Assembly: GCF_024267655.1 (NCBI RefSeq)
Contig: NZ_CP100595.1
Coordinates: 372,001-436,000 of the forward strand
From: Arcobacter roscoffensis
Lineage (GTDB): Bacteria > Campylobacterota > Campylobacteria > Campylobacterales > Arcobacteraceae
Length of the DNA stretch: 64,000 bases
Reading direction: 5' to 3'
The notes under the pieces were generated by a model that saw only the letters and a list, made by a program, of their open reading frames with translations, searched no databases and was not told the origin of the DNA. Below are positions 48,753-58,073 of this stretch, one piece after another. Both the position numbers and the translations under genes were made by a program. Within the stretch, counting starts at the first letter, position 1, and the number at the start of each line of letters is the position of its first letter.

Positions 48753-48992
48753 ATGGCAAAACAAAAAAACAAAAGAACAGTAATTCAAAAGGTTATAAAT
48801 AACCATCTAAAAACTAATAAAAAAGAGATATCTCAGTTAACTATTAAAATTGATAAAAGACTAGATAATGCTTTAGTTGTTTTAAGTCAGTCATTAAATA
48901 TTTCAAAAAATAGATTGATTGAAGATATTCTTTGCGAAAGTGGAATAATTCAAGAAGTAGATGAAAACTATGTAGGAGATGATAATGAATAA
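48753..48992 (+). CDS. Ribbon-helix-helix-like DNA-binding protein
   Basis: The 79 residues have a basic N-terminus (MAKQKNKRTVIQKV), then a strand and two helices in the order of the CopG/Arc fold: SQLTIKIDKRLDNALVVLSQSLNISKNRLIEDIL (about 28-61). The C-terminus is acidic. It is probably a transcriptional regulator and, with the inverted repeat at 48605-48630, perhaps of its own operon. It overlaps the next gene by a few bases, depending on the start chosen there. Confidence 0.75.
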   Translation: MAKQKNKRTVIQKVINNHLKTNKKEISQLTIKIDKRLDNALVVLSQSLNISKNRLIEDILCESGIIQEVDENYVGDDNE

Positions 48993-49644
48993 TTTTCCTT
49001 CAAAAAGTGATGTTATTGATGCAGTAATGACAGGAATGCAAACTGCTAAAAAGAACTACTCTTTTTGGACAGCTGATGAATTATATTTATCTTATGCTCC
49101 ACCAAAGTTTTTAACTATTCATGTATCTCAAGAAATTGCAAAACTTGAAAATCCACCAGAGATTTTTATAGATGCAACAATTGCAGATATTTTAAGATGT
49201 TCATTACCTAAAAGAGATGCATTTAGAGAGTTTATGAAAGAACACTATTTAACTCCTGATGTTGTATGTCTTACGCTTGATGAGAGGTTTGAGCATAAAA
49301 GTGATAATGACTCAATTTCAAGAGTAATTATGAGTATAAAAAATGGTGTAAGAAATGTACAAGAAGAGTATAAAAATGATGTTGAAACAATGTGTAAAAT
49401 GATTTCAAGAGATAAAAAAGAAGACTCTACTTTAGACTATGGTGTGTTTGCATTTTATTTAGATATTTCAAATACAGCAAGAAAAAAAAGTGAAAAAAGA
49501 GTTGAAGAGATAATTGAAGCATTTGACAAGATTGTTTACTCACATAAAAATTTAAAATCAAGTTTTAAAGGAGGCGAGATTAATAAGATAGACAACATAG
49601 GTGAATGGTGTGTGGGTTGCTATATTATAGAGCCTACTTTTTAG
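48985..49644 (+). CDS. Hypothetical protein paired with the RHH regulator
   Basis: Not recognised. From ATG 48985, which has GTAGGAG 8 bases upstream (an ATG at 48979 is too close to it), the protein has 219 residues. It is soluble, with no signal peptide; it has a helical N-terminus (SDVIDAVMTGMQTAKK), a FIDATIADILRCSLPKRDAF segment, a charged helical middle, and a C-terminal GEWCVGCYIIEP with two cysteines. It overlaps the RHH gene and ends 34 bases before the amino-acid binding protein gene, so it may be cotranscribed with the liv genes. Confidence 0.8.
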   Translation: MNNFPSKSDVIDAVMTGMQTAKKNYSFWTADELYLSYAPPKFLTIHVSQEIAKLENPPEIFIDATIADILRCSLPKRDAFREFMKEHYLTPDVVCLTLDERFEHKSDNDSISRVIMSIKNGVRNVQEEYKNDVETMCKMISRDKKEDSTLDYGVFAFYLDISNTARKKSEKRVEEIIEAFDKIVYSHKNLKSSFKGGEINKIDNIGEWCVGCYIIEPTF

Positions 49645-49678
49645 AAGAGTTAAAATCAAAAAATTTAAGGAGAGATAT

Positions 49679-50800
49679 ATGAATTTTAAAAAATTAACAG
49701 GTGCTTTAGCACTAAGTGCTGTTGTTGCAAGTTCACTTGTAGCAGCTGATACTGTAAAAATAGGGGTACAAGCTCCAATTACTGGAAAGTATGCAAATGA
49801 AGGTCAAGGAATTGATCAGTTTGTTAAATTAATTGTAAATGAAAAAAATGAGCAAGGTGGATTATTAGGTAAACAAATCGAAGTTGTTACTTGTGATGAT
49901 GAAGCAAAAGCTCAAAAAGCAGCTGTATGTGCTAAGAAATTAGTAAACGCTGGTGTATTTGCAGTAATTGGATCTTATACTTCAGGTGCTACTCAAGCAG
50001 CTCAAACTACATATTATAGAAGTAAAGTATTACAAACTTCAGATGGTACTTCTGATGACTTAATCAAGAAAAAATACTGGACTTTCTTTAGAAACTCATT
50101 CCCAAATTCAGCACAAAGTGATTTTACAGCTGAGTATATGGTAAATACAAAAAAGTATAAAAATATCGTAGTTTTATCTGATTATTCTTCATACTCAACA
50201 GGTCTTGGTGATGCAACAGAAGCTTCTATCAAAAAACTTGGTGGAAATGTTGTATTTAGAGGTAAAATCAAATCAGGAACTCAAAACTTTACAGCAATGT
50301 TAACAAAAATCAAAGCTATGAAACCTGATGCTATTTATTACTCTGGTTATTATACTGATGGTGGATTATTAAGATCTCAACAAGCTCAATTAGGAATTAA
50401 AGCTGATTTCATCGGTGGTGATTCAAATGACAACCCAGATTTCTTAAAACTTGCAGGAAAAGCAGCTGAGGGAACAGTACTTATTAACTTCCCAACTCCA
50501 GATATCTTACCATACAAAGAAGCTAAAAAATATTTAGGTATGTATGAAGATACTTACAACATGAAGCCACCTTCAATTTGGGCAGTTGTAAATGCTGATG
50601 GATTAAGAGCTATTATGCATGGTGTTGAGCAAACAAAATCTTTTGATACAAAAAAGATTTCAGATTACTTACATACTCTAAAAGATTACCCAGGTATTAC
50701 AGGACCAGTTACTTTTAGAAATGATGGTGAAAGAATTGGTGCTAAATTTATGGTTTACAGCATTCAAAAAGACGGCTCTTACAAAGTAGTAGGGCAATAG
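49679..50800 (+). CDS. livJ: Branched-chain amino-acid type substrate-binding protein
   Basis: Periplasmic binding protein of an ABC importer. The 373 residues start with a signal peptide (MNFKKLTGALALSAVVASSLVAA), then VKIGVQAPITGKYANEGQGI, the family opening. VIGSYTSGATQAA and TSDGTSDDLIKKKYWTFFRNSFPNS follow, as in LivJ/LivK. A GGAGAGA ribosome-binding site precedes the ATG. First of five transporter genes; real substrate could be leucine-type amino acids or another small acid. Confidence 0.92.
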   Translation: MNFKKLTGALALSAVVASSLVAADTVKIGVQAPITGKYANEGQGIDQFVKLIVNEKNEQGGLLGKQIEVVTCDDEAKAQKAAVCAKKLVNAGVFAVIGSYTSGATQAAQTTYYRSKVLQTSDGTSDDLIKKKYWTFFRNSFPNSAQSDFTAEYMVNTKKYKNIVVLSDYSSYSTGLGDATEASIKKLGGNVVFRGKIKSGTQNFTAMLTKIKAMKPDAIYYSGYYTDGGLLRSQQAQLGIKADFIGGDSNDNPDFLKLAGKAAEGTVLINFPTPDILPYKEAKKYLGMYEDTYNMKPPSIWAVVNADGLRAIMHGVEQTKSFDTKKISDYLHTLKDYPGITGPVTFRNDGERIGAKFMVYSIQKDGSYKVVGQ

Positions 50801-50816
50801 ATCTTAAAGGTAAAAA

Positions 50817-51719
50817 ATGGATATTTTTCTTCAACAGTTAATTAATGGTTTAACTATAGGAAGTTTATATGCATTAGTAGCATTAGGATATACAATGGTT
50901 TACGGTGTGATGAGGTTAATTAACTTCGCACACGGTGACCTTGTTGCCTTTTCTGCTTATGTTGGACTTACTATTTTTACTCAATTTTATGGTTCAAATG
51001 CACTAAATATTGTAAACATTGTAATTGTATTTTGTTTAACAGCAATAGTAGTAGCATTCGTGGGTGTTCTTCTTGAGCGTCTTGCTTATAGACCTTTAAG
51101 AACTGCACCAAGGTTAAGTGCGGTAGTTTCTGCACTAGGTGCATCACTTGTTATTCAAAATGCAATTATGCTGATTTGGGGTCCAAATATGGAGATTTTC
51201 CCATCGAATATTTTCCCAGATACTTCGTGGACTTTTGGAACAGTAATTATTTCATTTACACAATTAGTAATTTTAGCTTTATCAGCAGTGTTAATGATAG
51301 GTCTTTATATCTTCATTAATAAAACAAAAGTTGGTACTGCAATTAGAGCAACTGCAATCGATCAAGATGCAGCAAAGCTTATGGGTATTAATGTAAATAG
51401 AATTATTATGACTATTTTCATTATTGGTTCTATGCTTGGTGCTATTGGTGGATTGTTTATTGGTGTTTACTATAGAGGTTTAACATTTGATATGGGATGG
51501 CTTTATGGTTTAAATGCATTTATTGCAGCAATTATTGGTGGAATTGGTTCAATTCCAGGAGCAATGCTTGGTGGATTACTACTAGGATTATTTAATGCAA
51601 TGATTTCAGGATATGTTTCTACAGAATGGGCTGAAACGTTTACATTTATTCTGTTAATTGTAATTTTAATCTTTAGACCAACTGGTATTCTTGGTGAAAA
51701 AACAGCGGAGAAAGTATAA
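50817..51719 (+). CDS. livH: Branched-chain amino-acid ABC permease LivH
   Basis: Inner-membrane permease pairing with LivM. The 300 residues include the family motif GLTIGSLYALVALGYTMVYGVMRLINFAHGD at the N-terminus, ERLAYRPLR, IRATAIDQDAAKLMGIN (the loop that contacts the ATPases) and GGIGSIPGAMLGG. About eight helices are predicted. Its stop overlaps livM by one base. Confidence 0.95.
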   Translation: MDIFLQQLINGLTIGSLYALVALGYTMVYGVMRLINFAHGDLVAFSAYVGLTIFTQFYGSNALNIVNIVIVFCLTAIVVAFVGVLLERLAYRPLRTAPRLSAVVSALGASLVIQNAIMLIWGPNMEIFPSNIFPDTSWTFGTVIISFTQLVILALSAVLMIGLYIFINKTKVGTAIRATAIDQDAAKLMGINVNRIIMTIFIIGSMLGAIGGLFIGVYYRGLTFDMGWLYGLNAFIAAIIGGIGSIPGAMLGGLLLGLFNAMISGYVSTEWAETFTFILLIVILIFRPTGILGEKTAEKV

Positions 51720-52681
51720 TGATTAATAGAAATCTTTTAATAGCCTTTGTAGCAGTAATGGCAGTTTTCCCGTTTTTAGTTGATTCAGCTTGGTTATCAA
51801 TTGGTATTACATTTTTAGTATTTGCAGTTGTGGCATTTTCACAAGATATTATTCTTGGACGTGCTGGTATTTTTAATATGGGTCATGCCATTTTCTTTGG
51901 TATTGGTGCATATACAACAGCTATTTTAAATGTACACTATGGATTAGAAATTATTGCAACAATACCTTTTGCAATTATATTTCCTATGATTGTAGCGGTA
52001 TTACTTGCTGGTCCAATTATTCACTTAAGAGGGGATTACCTTTTAGTTGCAACTATTGGATTTAATATCATTTTTGAACAAGTTTTATCAAATGATATTT
52101 TTGGTTTAACAGGTGGTCCAAATGGTATTTTTGGAATTGATGTAGTAAGAGTATTTGGATATGAATTATGGTCTGATACTGCAATTTACTATATAGCATT
52201 TGGTTTACTTTTAATTACATTACTTATTATCAGAAACTTAGATACATCTGCATTTGGTAGAGCATTATACTATATCAATAAAGATGAGATTGCAGCAAAA
52301 TCTATGGGAATAAATATCTCATATTATAAACTATTTGCTTTTGCATTAGGTGCTGCTATTGCAGGTGCTGCTGGTTCAGTATTTGCTATTCAGTATTCAG
52401 CTGTATCTCCTGAGTCATTTAACTTTATGCAATCAGTTATGTTCTTTGCTATTGTACTTGTAGGTGGTTCTGCATCACTTCCTGGTATTATCATAGGAAC
52501 ATTTGTAATGTTTGTATTACCTGAATTATTTACTGAGTTTGACGAAGCTAGATATTTAATCTTTGGTGCAGCAATGGTATTAACTATGATTTTAAGACCA
52601 AATGGTGTATGGCCAGCTAAATTTGGAATTGTTCCTAAATTTATCAAAGAAAAAGCAAATAAAAGCCAAGGAGAGAAATAA
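51719..52681 (+). CDS. livM: Branched-chain amino-acid ABC permease LivM
   Basis: Second permease of the transporter. In 320 residues the family motifs are QDIILGRAGIFNMGHAIFFGIGAY, LRGDYLLVATIGF, GRALYYINKDEIAAKSMGIN (ATPase contact) and GGSASLPGIIIG. Several hydrophobic helices cover most of its length. The start and stop each overlap a neighbour by one base, so translation is coupled through the whole set. Confidence 0.95.
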   Translation: MINRNLLIAFVAVMAVFPFLVDSAWLSIGITFLVFAVVAFSQDIILGRAGIFNMGHAIFFGIGAYTTAILNVHYGLEIIATIPFAIIFPMIVAVLLAGPIIHLRGDYLLVATIGFNIIFEQVLSNDIFGLTGGPNGIFGIDVVRVFGYELWSDTAIYYIAFGLLLITLLIIRNLDTSAFGRALYYINKDEIAAKSMGINISYYKLFAFALGAAIAGAAGSVFAIQYSAVSPESFNFMQSVMFFAIVLVGGSASLPGIIIGTFVMFVLPELFTEFDEARYLIFGAAMVLTMILRPNGVWPAKFGIVPKFIKEKANKSQGEK

Positions 52682-53460
52682 TGGATTACGTATTAGAAAT
52701 AGAAAACGTTTCAAAGTTTTTCCATGGTTTAGTTGCAATTGATGATTTAACAATCAAAGTAAAACCTGGTCAGATTTATGGAATTATTGGACCTAATGGT
52801 GCAGGAAAAACTACACTTTTTAACTGTGTAACAGGTATTTATACTCCTGAAAAAGGAAGCATTAAATACAAGGGTGAAAATATTACAGGAATGAGCCCTC
52901 ATAAAATTGCCCAAAGGGGAGTTTTAAGAACATTCCAAAATATTAGATTATTTAAAGAGATGAGTGTAGCTGAAAATATTATGGCTGGTTGTCATACAAA
53001 GTCAACTCAAAAATGGTACCACTCAATTGTTCATACATCTGCTTACAGAGCTGATGAGAAAAAGCATTGGGAAAAAGTTGAAGAGCTAATGGAGTTTTTT
53101 GGTTTAACAAAATTTGCAATGCATGCAACAGGTGATTTATCTTATGGAGTTCAAAGAAAAGTAGAAATGGCAAGAGCCTTAGCTGCTGACCCAGAAATTC
53201 TAATCTTAGATGAACCAGCTGCAGGCCTTAATGAAAATGAAACTATTGAGTTAACAGCAATTATTCAAAAGATTAAAGAAATGGGTCTTGGAATAATGAT
53301 GATTGAACATGACATGGATATGGTTATGAACTTAACTGATTATATTACTGTTATTAACTTTGGTAAAGAGATTTCTCAAGGTGAACCTAGTTTTGTTCAA
53401 AATGATCCAAAAGTTCTTGAAGCTTATATTGGTTCAGATGATGATGAGGAGGATGAATAA
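52681..53460 (+). CDS. livG: Branched-chain amino-acid ABC ATPase LivG
   Basis: Cytoplasmic ATPase. In 259 residues: Walker A GPNGAGKTT (about 38-46), the LivG-type insert QNIRLFKEMSVAENIMAG, signature LSYGVQRKVEMARAL, Walker B ILILDEPAAGLN and the switch histidine in MIEHDMDMV. The C-terminal GSDDDEEDE tail is acidic. Pairs with LivF to drive LivHM. Confidence 0.95.
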   Translation: MDYVLEIENVSKFFHGLVAIDDLTIKVKPGQIYGIIGPNGAGKTTLFNCVTGIYTPEKGSIKYKGENITGMSPHKIAQRGVLRTFQNIRLFKEMSVAENIMAGCHTKSTQKWYHSIVHTSAYRADEKKHWEKVEELMEFFGLTKFAMHATGDLSYGVQRKVEMARALAADPEILILDEPAAGLNENETIELTAIIQKIKEMGLGIMMIEHDMDMVMNLTDYITVINFGKEISQGEPSFVQNDPKVLEAYIGSDDDEEDE

Positions 53461-54182
53461 TGGTAAATAATGAAGTATTACTGGATATTAAAGATCTTCA
53501 TGTTTCATATGGAGCAATTGCCGCTATTAAAGGTATATCTTTACAAGTTAGACGTGGTGAAGTTGTAACAATTCTAGGAGCTAATGGTGCTGGGAAAACT
53601 ACTACTCTTAGAACAATTTCAGGACTTTTAAAAGCAAAGTCAGGTCATATTATTTTTGATAAGAATGATATTACTTCTACTCCTGCTCATGATATTGTAA
53701 CTTTAGGTATGAGTCACTCGCCAGAAGGAAGAAGAGTTTTTGGAACACTTACAGTTGAAGAAAACTTACACATGGGTGCTTATACTTTAAAAGATCATGA
53801 TAAAGAAACATTAGAGTGGATTTATGACATTTTACCAAGACTAAAAGAAAGAAGAAAACAGCTTGCTGGAACACTTTCTGGTGGTGAGCAACAAATGCTT
53901 GCAATTGGTAGAGCTATTATGTCGAAACCAAAACTTTTAATCCTTGATGAACCATCACTTGGATTAGCTCCTATTTTGATTAAAGCAATTTTCAAAGCTG
54001 TAAAAGAAATCGCTCAAAGTGGAGTTACTGTTTTATTAGTTGAACAAAATGCAAAGGCTGCATTGAAATTAGCTGATAGAGCTTATGTACTTGAAGTTGG
54101 AAAGATTACTCATGCTGGAACAGCTGATGAGTTATTAAATTCAGAAACAATTCAAGAAGCATATTTAGGAAAAAAACATTAA
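53460..54182 (+). CDS. livF: Branched-chain amino-acid ABC ATPase LivF
   Basis: Second ATPase of the importer, 240 residues. Walker A GANGAGKTT, the LivF-type MSHSPEGRRVFGTLTVEENL, signature LSGGEQQMLAIGRAI, Walker B LLILDEPSLGLAP and VEQNA are all present. Last gene of livJHMGF; a structured spacer and then putA follow on the same strand, which suggests uptake and breakdown of amino acids are organised together. Confidence 0.95.
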   Translation: MVNNEVLLDIKDLHVSYGAIAAIKGISLQVRRGEVVTILGANGAGKTTTLRTISGLLKAKSGHIIFDKNDITSTPAHDIVTLGMSHSPEGRRVFGTLTVEENLHMGAYTLKDHDKETLEWIYDILPRLKERRKQLAGTLSGGEQQMLAIGRAIMSKPKLLILDEPSLGLAPILIKAIFKAVKEIAQSGVTVLLVEQNAKAALKLADRAYVLEVGKITHAGTADELLNSETIQEAYLGKKH

Positions 54183-54200
54183 TTAAGAAGAAGAAAAATA

Positions 54201-54283
54201 TTTAAGTAGCAAGAGGGGCATACTTGGCGGTTGCTCCCCTCTTACGAGCACAAATGAAAAGCGTGCGCTCTAAGCTACTTAAA
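54201..54283. ncRNA. Structured three-way-junction-like element upstream of putA
   Basis: The 138-base livF-putA spacer holds a closed fold. Stem 1 is TTTAAGTAGC (54201-54210) with GCTACTTAAA (54274-54283), 10 perfect pairs. Stem 2 is AAGAGGGG (54211-54218) with CCCCTCTT (54236-54243) and a 17-base loop. Stem 3 is GAGC (54246-54249) with GCTC (54267-54270), extended by AC/GT. Joining segments are 0, 2 and 3 bases. It is far richer in GC than its surroundings. Either strand could be the RNA; on the minus strand it would end in a T-rich stretch. Function is unknown. Confidence 0.55.
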
Positions 54284-54320
54284 ATTCATTTAAAAAACAA
54301 TAAATTTTAAGGAAAAATAG

Positions 54321-57300
54321 ATGAAAAATGAACAAGAACTAATAGAATCGTCAATTAAACTTGCTGAGAAATGGCAAAGTAGAGCATCTGAGTTAATTAC
54401 TGATTATGAAAAAGAGTTTCATGCTAAGATGAAAAATATGTTAGCACATCCAAAAGATAAAGTTCTTTTGATTGAGCTAATGGATCAGTCTTTTAGATGT
54501 GATGCAAATTCAAGAATTGCTGATCAGATTTTATTTTTATTTGAAAAGTATGGATTAGCAAAATTCTTTACTACAAAAGATAAAATATTATTATGGTTTT
54601 TTAAGAATATTGGGGTTTATTTACCTGATGTTTCGGTTCCATTATTTGTTGATCAAATTAGAGATGATACTAAAACTGTAGTTTTAAAAGGGGAAGAAGC
54701 ACCTTTTAATAAGCACCTTAAAATGAGAAGAGAAGAGGGAACTAGAGTAAATGTAAACTTAATTGGTGAGGTTGTACTTGGAGAAGAAGAAGCGGAAGAA
54801 AGAATTGAAAAATATTTAAAAGCTTTAGAAAATCCTAACATTGATTATATTTCTATTAAAATTTCAACTATTTATTCTCAAATTAATCCATTAAATTTTG
54901 AAGGAACTGTTCAAACTTTAGTTAAAAAATTAACTAGAATTTATGAACAAGCTCAAAAACATCCTTATATTGCCCCAGATGGAAGTAAATCTAATAAATT
55001 TATTAACCTTGATATGGAAGAGTATAGAGATTTAGATATTACGGTTGAGGTATTTAAAAGAACTTTAGATTTACCACAATTCAAAGATTTCTATGCAGGA
55101 ATTGTACTTCAAGCATATATTCCAGATTCATTTTTAGTTCAAAAAGATTTATGCCAATGGGCTAAAAAAAGAGTTGAGAATGGTGGACATCCTATCAAGT
55201 TTAGACTTGTAAAAGGTGCTAATATGGAGATGGAAGAAACAGAAGCATCTCAAAAACATTGGGAAATGGTAACTTACACAGATAAAACTGATACTGATTC
55301 AAACTATAAAAGAATGATTAGATATGCACTTGATTGCGAAAATGCAAAGTATATGCATGTGGGAACAGGTTCTCATAACTTATTTGAACAAGCATTTGCA
55401 GTAAGTTTAGCTGAAGTTAATAAAACTTCACAATATCATACAATTGAAATGCTAGAGGGAATGAGTGATTCAGCAAGACTTGCAATAAAAGAGATTTCTA
55501 AAAATGCTATTTTATATGGTCCTACAGCTTCAAAAGAGCAATTTACAAATGCAATTGCTTATTTAGTTAGAAGACTTGATGAAAATACAGGTCCAAATAA
55601 CTTTATTAGATATTCATTTGGTTTAGAAGTTGGTTCAAGAGATTGGAAAATGCAAGAGCAACTATTTAGAAAATCTTTTGAAGCAGAAAAAACATCTTTT
55701 GTTGGTGCAAAAAGACAGCAAAATAGACTAGAAGAAAATTGGTCTGATTTTAAAGGTTCATCATATGATTTAGGTGAATATCATGCTGAAGCTGATACTG
55801 ATTTTATTCTTCCAGCTAACCAAGAGTGGGCAAGAAATATTGTAAAAAAATGGAAGTTCTCAAAAGATACTGAACACAAAATCGCTCCTGTTGTAGTTGG
55901 TGGTGAGGATTTAGTAGGTGATAGAAATATTGTAGATGCTATTGATAAGTCTCAAGTAGAAGAGGGTGTTTTAGCTGGTAAGTTTGCAAATGCTACTGCT
56001 GAAGATTTAAAGAAAGCAGTTGAAGTTGCTAAAGCTGATGTTGACGGATGGAGAAGTTTATCTCATAAACAAAGACATGCGATGTTAAAAGAAGCTGCTA
56101 TTAAAGTTAGAGAGAGAAGAGATGACTTAATTGGTGTTGCAGCTGCTGAGGTTGGTAAGATATTTACGGAAACTGATGTTGAGGTTTCAGAAGCAGTTGA
56201 TTTTATTGAGTTTTATGCACATAGTACAGAGTATTGGGATAAATATGAGAACTTAGAGTTTAGTGGAAAAGGTGTAGGTGTAGTAGTACCACCTTGGAAC
56301 TTCCCTGTTGCTATTCCTTTAGGTGGTGTAGCTTCTACTTTAGCTGCTGGTAATACTGTTATTATTAAGCCTGCATCAGTTGCTGCTTTAACTGCATATG
56401 AAATGTGTAAATGTTTCTGGGATGCGGGTATTTCTAAAAATATTTTACAATTTGTTCCTTGTCCAGGAAGACTTGCAGGTGAACATTTAATTGGAAATAA
56501 AGATGTTGATTTTGTAATTTTAACAGGTGGAGAAGATACAGCTTATAGTATGTTAGAAACTAGACCTGATTTATTCTTAACTGCTGAAACAGGTGGAAAA
56601 GATGCAACAATCGTTACAAATATGGCAGATAGAGAACAAGCTGTTAAAAATGTATGTTTAAGTGCATTTAATAACTCAGGTCAAAAATGTAGTGCAACTT
56701 CACTTCTTGTATTAGAAGAAGAGGTTTATAATGATAAGTCATTTAGAAAAGCTTTAGTTGATACTGCAAAATCTATGAGTGTTGGTTCTGTTTGGGACTT
56801 CTCAAATAGAATTGGTACTTTAGCAAACCCAGTTGGTGGAGCTTTAAAGCAAGCAATTAGTGAACTTGAAGGAAATGAAGAGTGGGCATTAGCACCTGAG
56901 TATGCTCAAGGTAATGAGTTTATGTTAAAACCTGCTATTAAGTGGGGAGTAGATGAGGGTAACTTTATTCATAAAAATGAGTTATTTGGACCAGTTCTTG
57001 CTGTTATGAAAGCAAAAGATTTAAAACATGCAGTTGAGATTGTAAACTCTACTGGATATGGATTAACATCAGGTATTGAATCACTTGATGAAAGAGAAGT
57101 TAAGTACTGGAAAGCAAACTTAAAAGCTGGTAACCTTTATGTAAATAGAGGAACAACAGGTGCAATCGTTCTTAGACAACCATTTGGTGGTATGGGTAAA
57201 TCTGCAATTGGTGCAGGTAGAAAAGTGGGTATTTACAATTATGTTACTCAGTTTGTTGATTATAATGAGACTAAAACACCAAGTGTAAGTAGAAGATATA

Positions 57301-57896
57301 ACTCTGATTTAGCAAGCTTTATTGAGTCTTGTGCAAAAACTCATAATAATAAAGAGGATTTTGAAAAATTAGGTCTTGCATTACAATCGTACTATGAAAA
57401 CTATGAAAATGAGTTTTCTCAAGAAAAAGATTATTGCAAGGTAAGAGGTGAAGATAATCACTTTAGATATATACCTTTAGAAAATGTATTAATTAGAGTA
57501 TCTTCTGATGATACACTATTTGAAGCCGTTTCAAGAATATTAGGTGCAAGAGTTGCAGGAGTTCATTTTAAAGTATCAATTGAAAATAATAAGCTTGTTA
57601 AGGATTTCTTAGAAGCTAATAAATCTGAGTTATTTACTTCAAGAGATGGTTTAGTTGAGCAAAGTGAAGAAAAGATGATGAAAAATATTTCTTCATATGA
57701 TAGAGTTATTTACTCAGATATTGCAAAGGTTAGTCCTGCTGTATTTAAAGAGGCTAATAAATCAGTAACTTTCATAGTAAGACAAAAGCCAATGATGGAA
57801 GGAAGATTAGAACTTCTTAATTACTTCATTGAGCAATCTGTTTCTCACTCTTACCATAGATATGGAAATATTGGAGCAAGAGAACTTAACAAATAA
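54321..57896 (+). CDS. putA: Bifunctional proline dehydrogenase / P5C dehydrogenase PutA
   Basis: Oxidises proline to glutamate in two linked steps. The 1191 residues have a proline dehydrogenase barrel (about 115-450, with FRLVKGANMEMEE and YGPTASKEQ), then an aldehyde dehydrogenase domain (about 510-990) with Glu756 in TAETGGKDA and catalytic Cys790 in NNSGQKCSA. About 200 further residues at the C-terminus match no motif I can name. There is no N-terminal RHH DNA-binding domain, so this PutA is not a self-repressor. AAGGA lies upstream of the ATG. Confidence 0.95.
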   Translation: MKNEQELIESSIKLAEKWQSRASELITDYEKEFHAKMKNMLAHPKDKVLLIELMDQSFRCDANSRIADQILFLFEKYGLAKFFTTKDKILLWFFKNIGVYLPDVSVPLFVDQIRDDTKTVVLKGEEAPFNKHLKMRREEGTRVNVNLIGEVVLGEEEAEERIEKYLKALENPNIDYISIKISTIYSQINPLNFEGTVQTLVKKLTRIYEQAQKHPYIAPDGSKSNKFINLDMEEYRDLDITVEVFKRTLDLPQFKDFYAGIVLQAYIPDSFLVQKDLCQWAKKRVENGGHPIKFRLVKGANMEMEETEASQKHWEMVTYTDKTDTDSNYKRMIRYALDCENAKYMHVGTGSHNLFEQAFAVSLAEVNKTSQYHTIEMLEGMSDSARLAIKEISKNAILYGPTASKEQFTNAIAYLVRRLDENTGPNNFIRYSFGLEVGSRDWKMQEQLFRKSFEAEKTSFVGAKRQQNRLEENWSDFKGSSYDLGEYHAEADTDFILPANQEWARNIVKKWKFSKDTEHKIAPVVVGGEDLVGDRNIVDAIDKSQVEEGVLAGKFANATAEDLKKAVEVAKADVDGWRSLSHKQRHAMLKEAAIKVRERRDDLIGVAAAEVGKIFTETDVEVSEAVDFIEFYAHSTEYWDKYENLEFSGKGVGVVVPPWNFPVAIPLGGVASTLAAGNTVIIKPASVAALTAYEMCKCFWDAGISKNILQFVPCPGRLAGEHLIGNKDVDFVILTGGEDTAYSMLETRPDLFLTAETGGKDATIVTNMADREQAVKNVCLSAFNNSGQKCSATSLLVLEEEVYNDKSFRKALVDTAKSMSVGSVWDFSNRIGTLANPVGGALKQAISELEGNEEWALAPEYAQGNEFMLKPAIKWGVDEGNFIHKNELFGPVLAVMKAKDLKHAVEIVNSTGYGLTSGIESLDEREVKYWKANLKAGNLYVNRGTTGAIVLRQPFGGMGKSAIGAGRKVGIYNYVTQFVDYNETKTPSVSRRYNSDLASFIESCAKTHNNKEDFEKLGLALQSYYENYENEFSQEKDYCKVRGEDNHFRYIPLENVLIRVSSDDTLFEAVSRILGARVAGVHFKVSIENNKLVKDFLEANKSELFTSRDGLVEQSEEKMMKNISSYDRVIYSDIAKVSPAVFKEANKSVTFIVRQKPMMEGRLELLNYFIEQSVSHSYHRYGNIGARELNK

Positions 57897-57918
57897 TAAG
57901 AGAGACTTCTCTCTTATT
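57895..57918 (+). terminator. Terminator after putA
   Basis: AATAAGAGAGA (57895-57905) pairs with TCTCTCTTATT (57908-57918), followed by GTTTAAACC. The putA stop codon overlaps the first arm. The T tract is short. Confidence 0.65.
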
Positions 57919-58038
57919 GTTTAAACCTTACAGTCTATAATATCTGTTGTTTCCTATCTTGTGATTATTATGGGCTGTAAGTTTTGAATAATAAAAATTA
58001 ATAATAGATGTTTCATCACTTTTTAACTGCTTTACTTA

Positions 58039-58044
58039 TATAAT
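58039..58044 (+). promoter_or_regulatory. Predicted -10 box of the mreB-like gene
   Basis: TATAAT 30 bases upstream of the ATG at 58074, in a 155-base spacer after the putA terminator that shows no other gene. Confidence 0.5.
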
Positions 58045-58073
58045 CTCAATATAAATTTAAATTTGGGAAAAAT

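Noticed and set aside
54219-54243. Resemblance of the minus-strand loop (AACCGCC) to part of a ZTP riboswitch
   Set aside because: The first ZTP subdomain (GUGACUGGCG-type) is absent and the stems do not match, so I do not assign that class.
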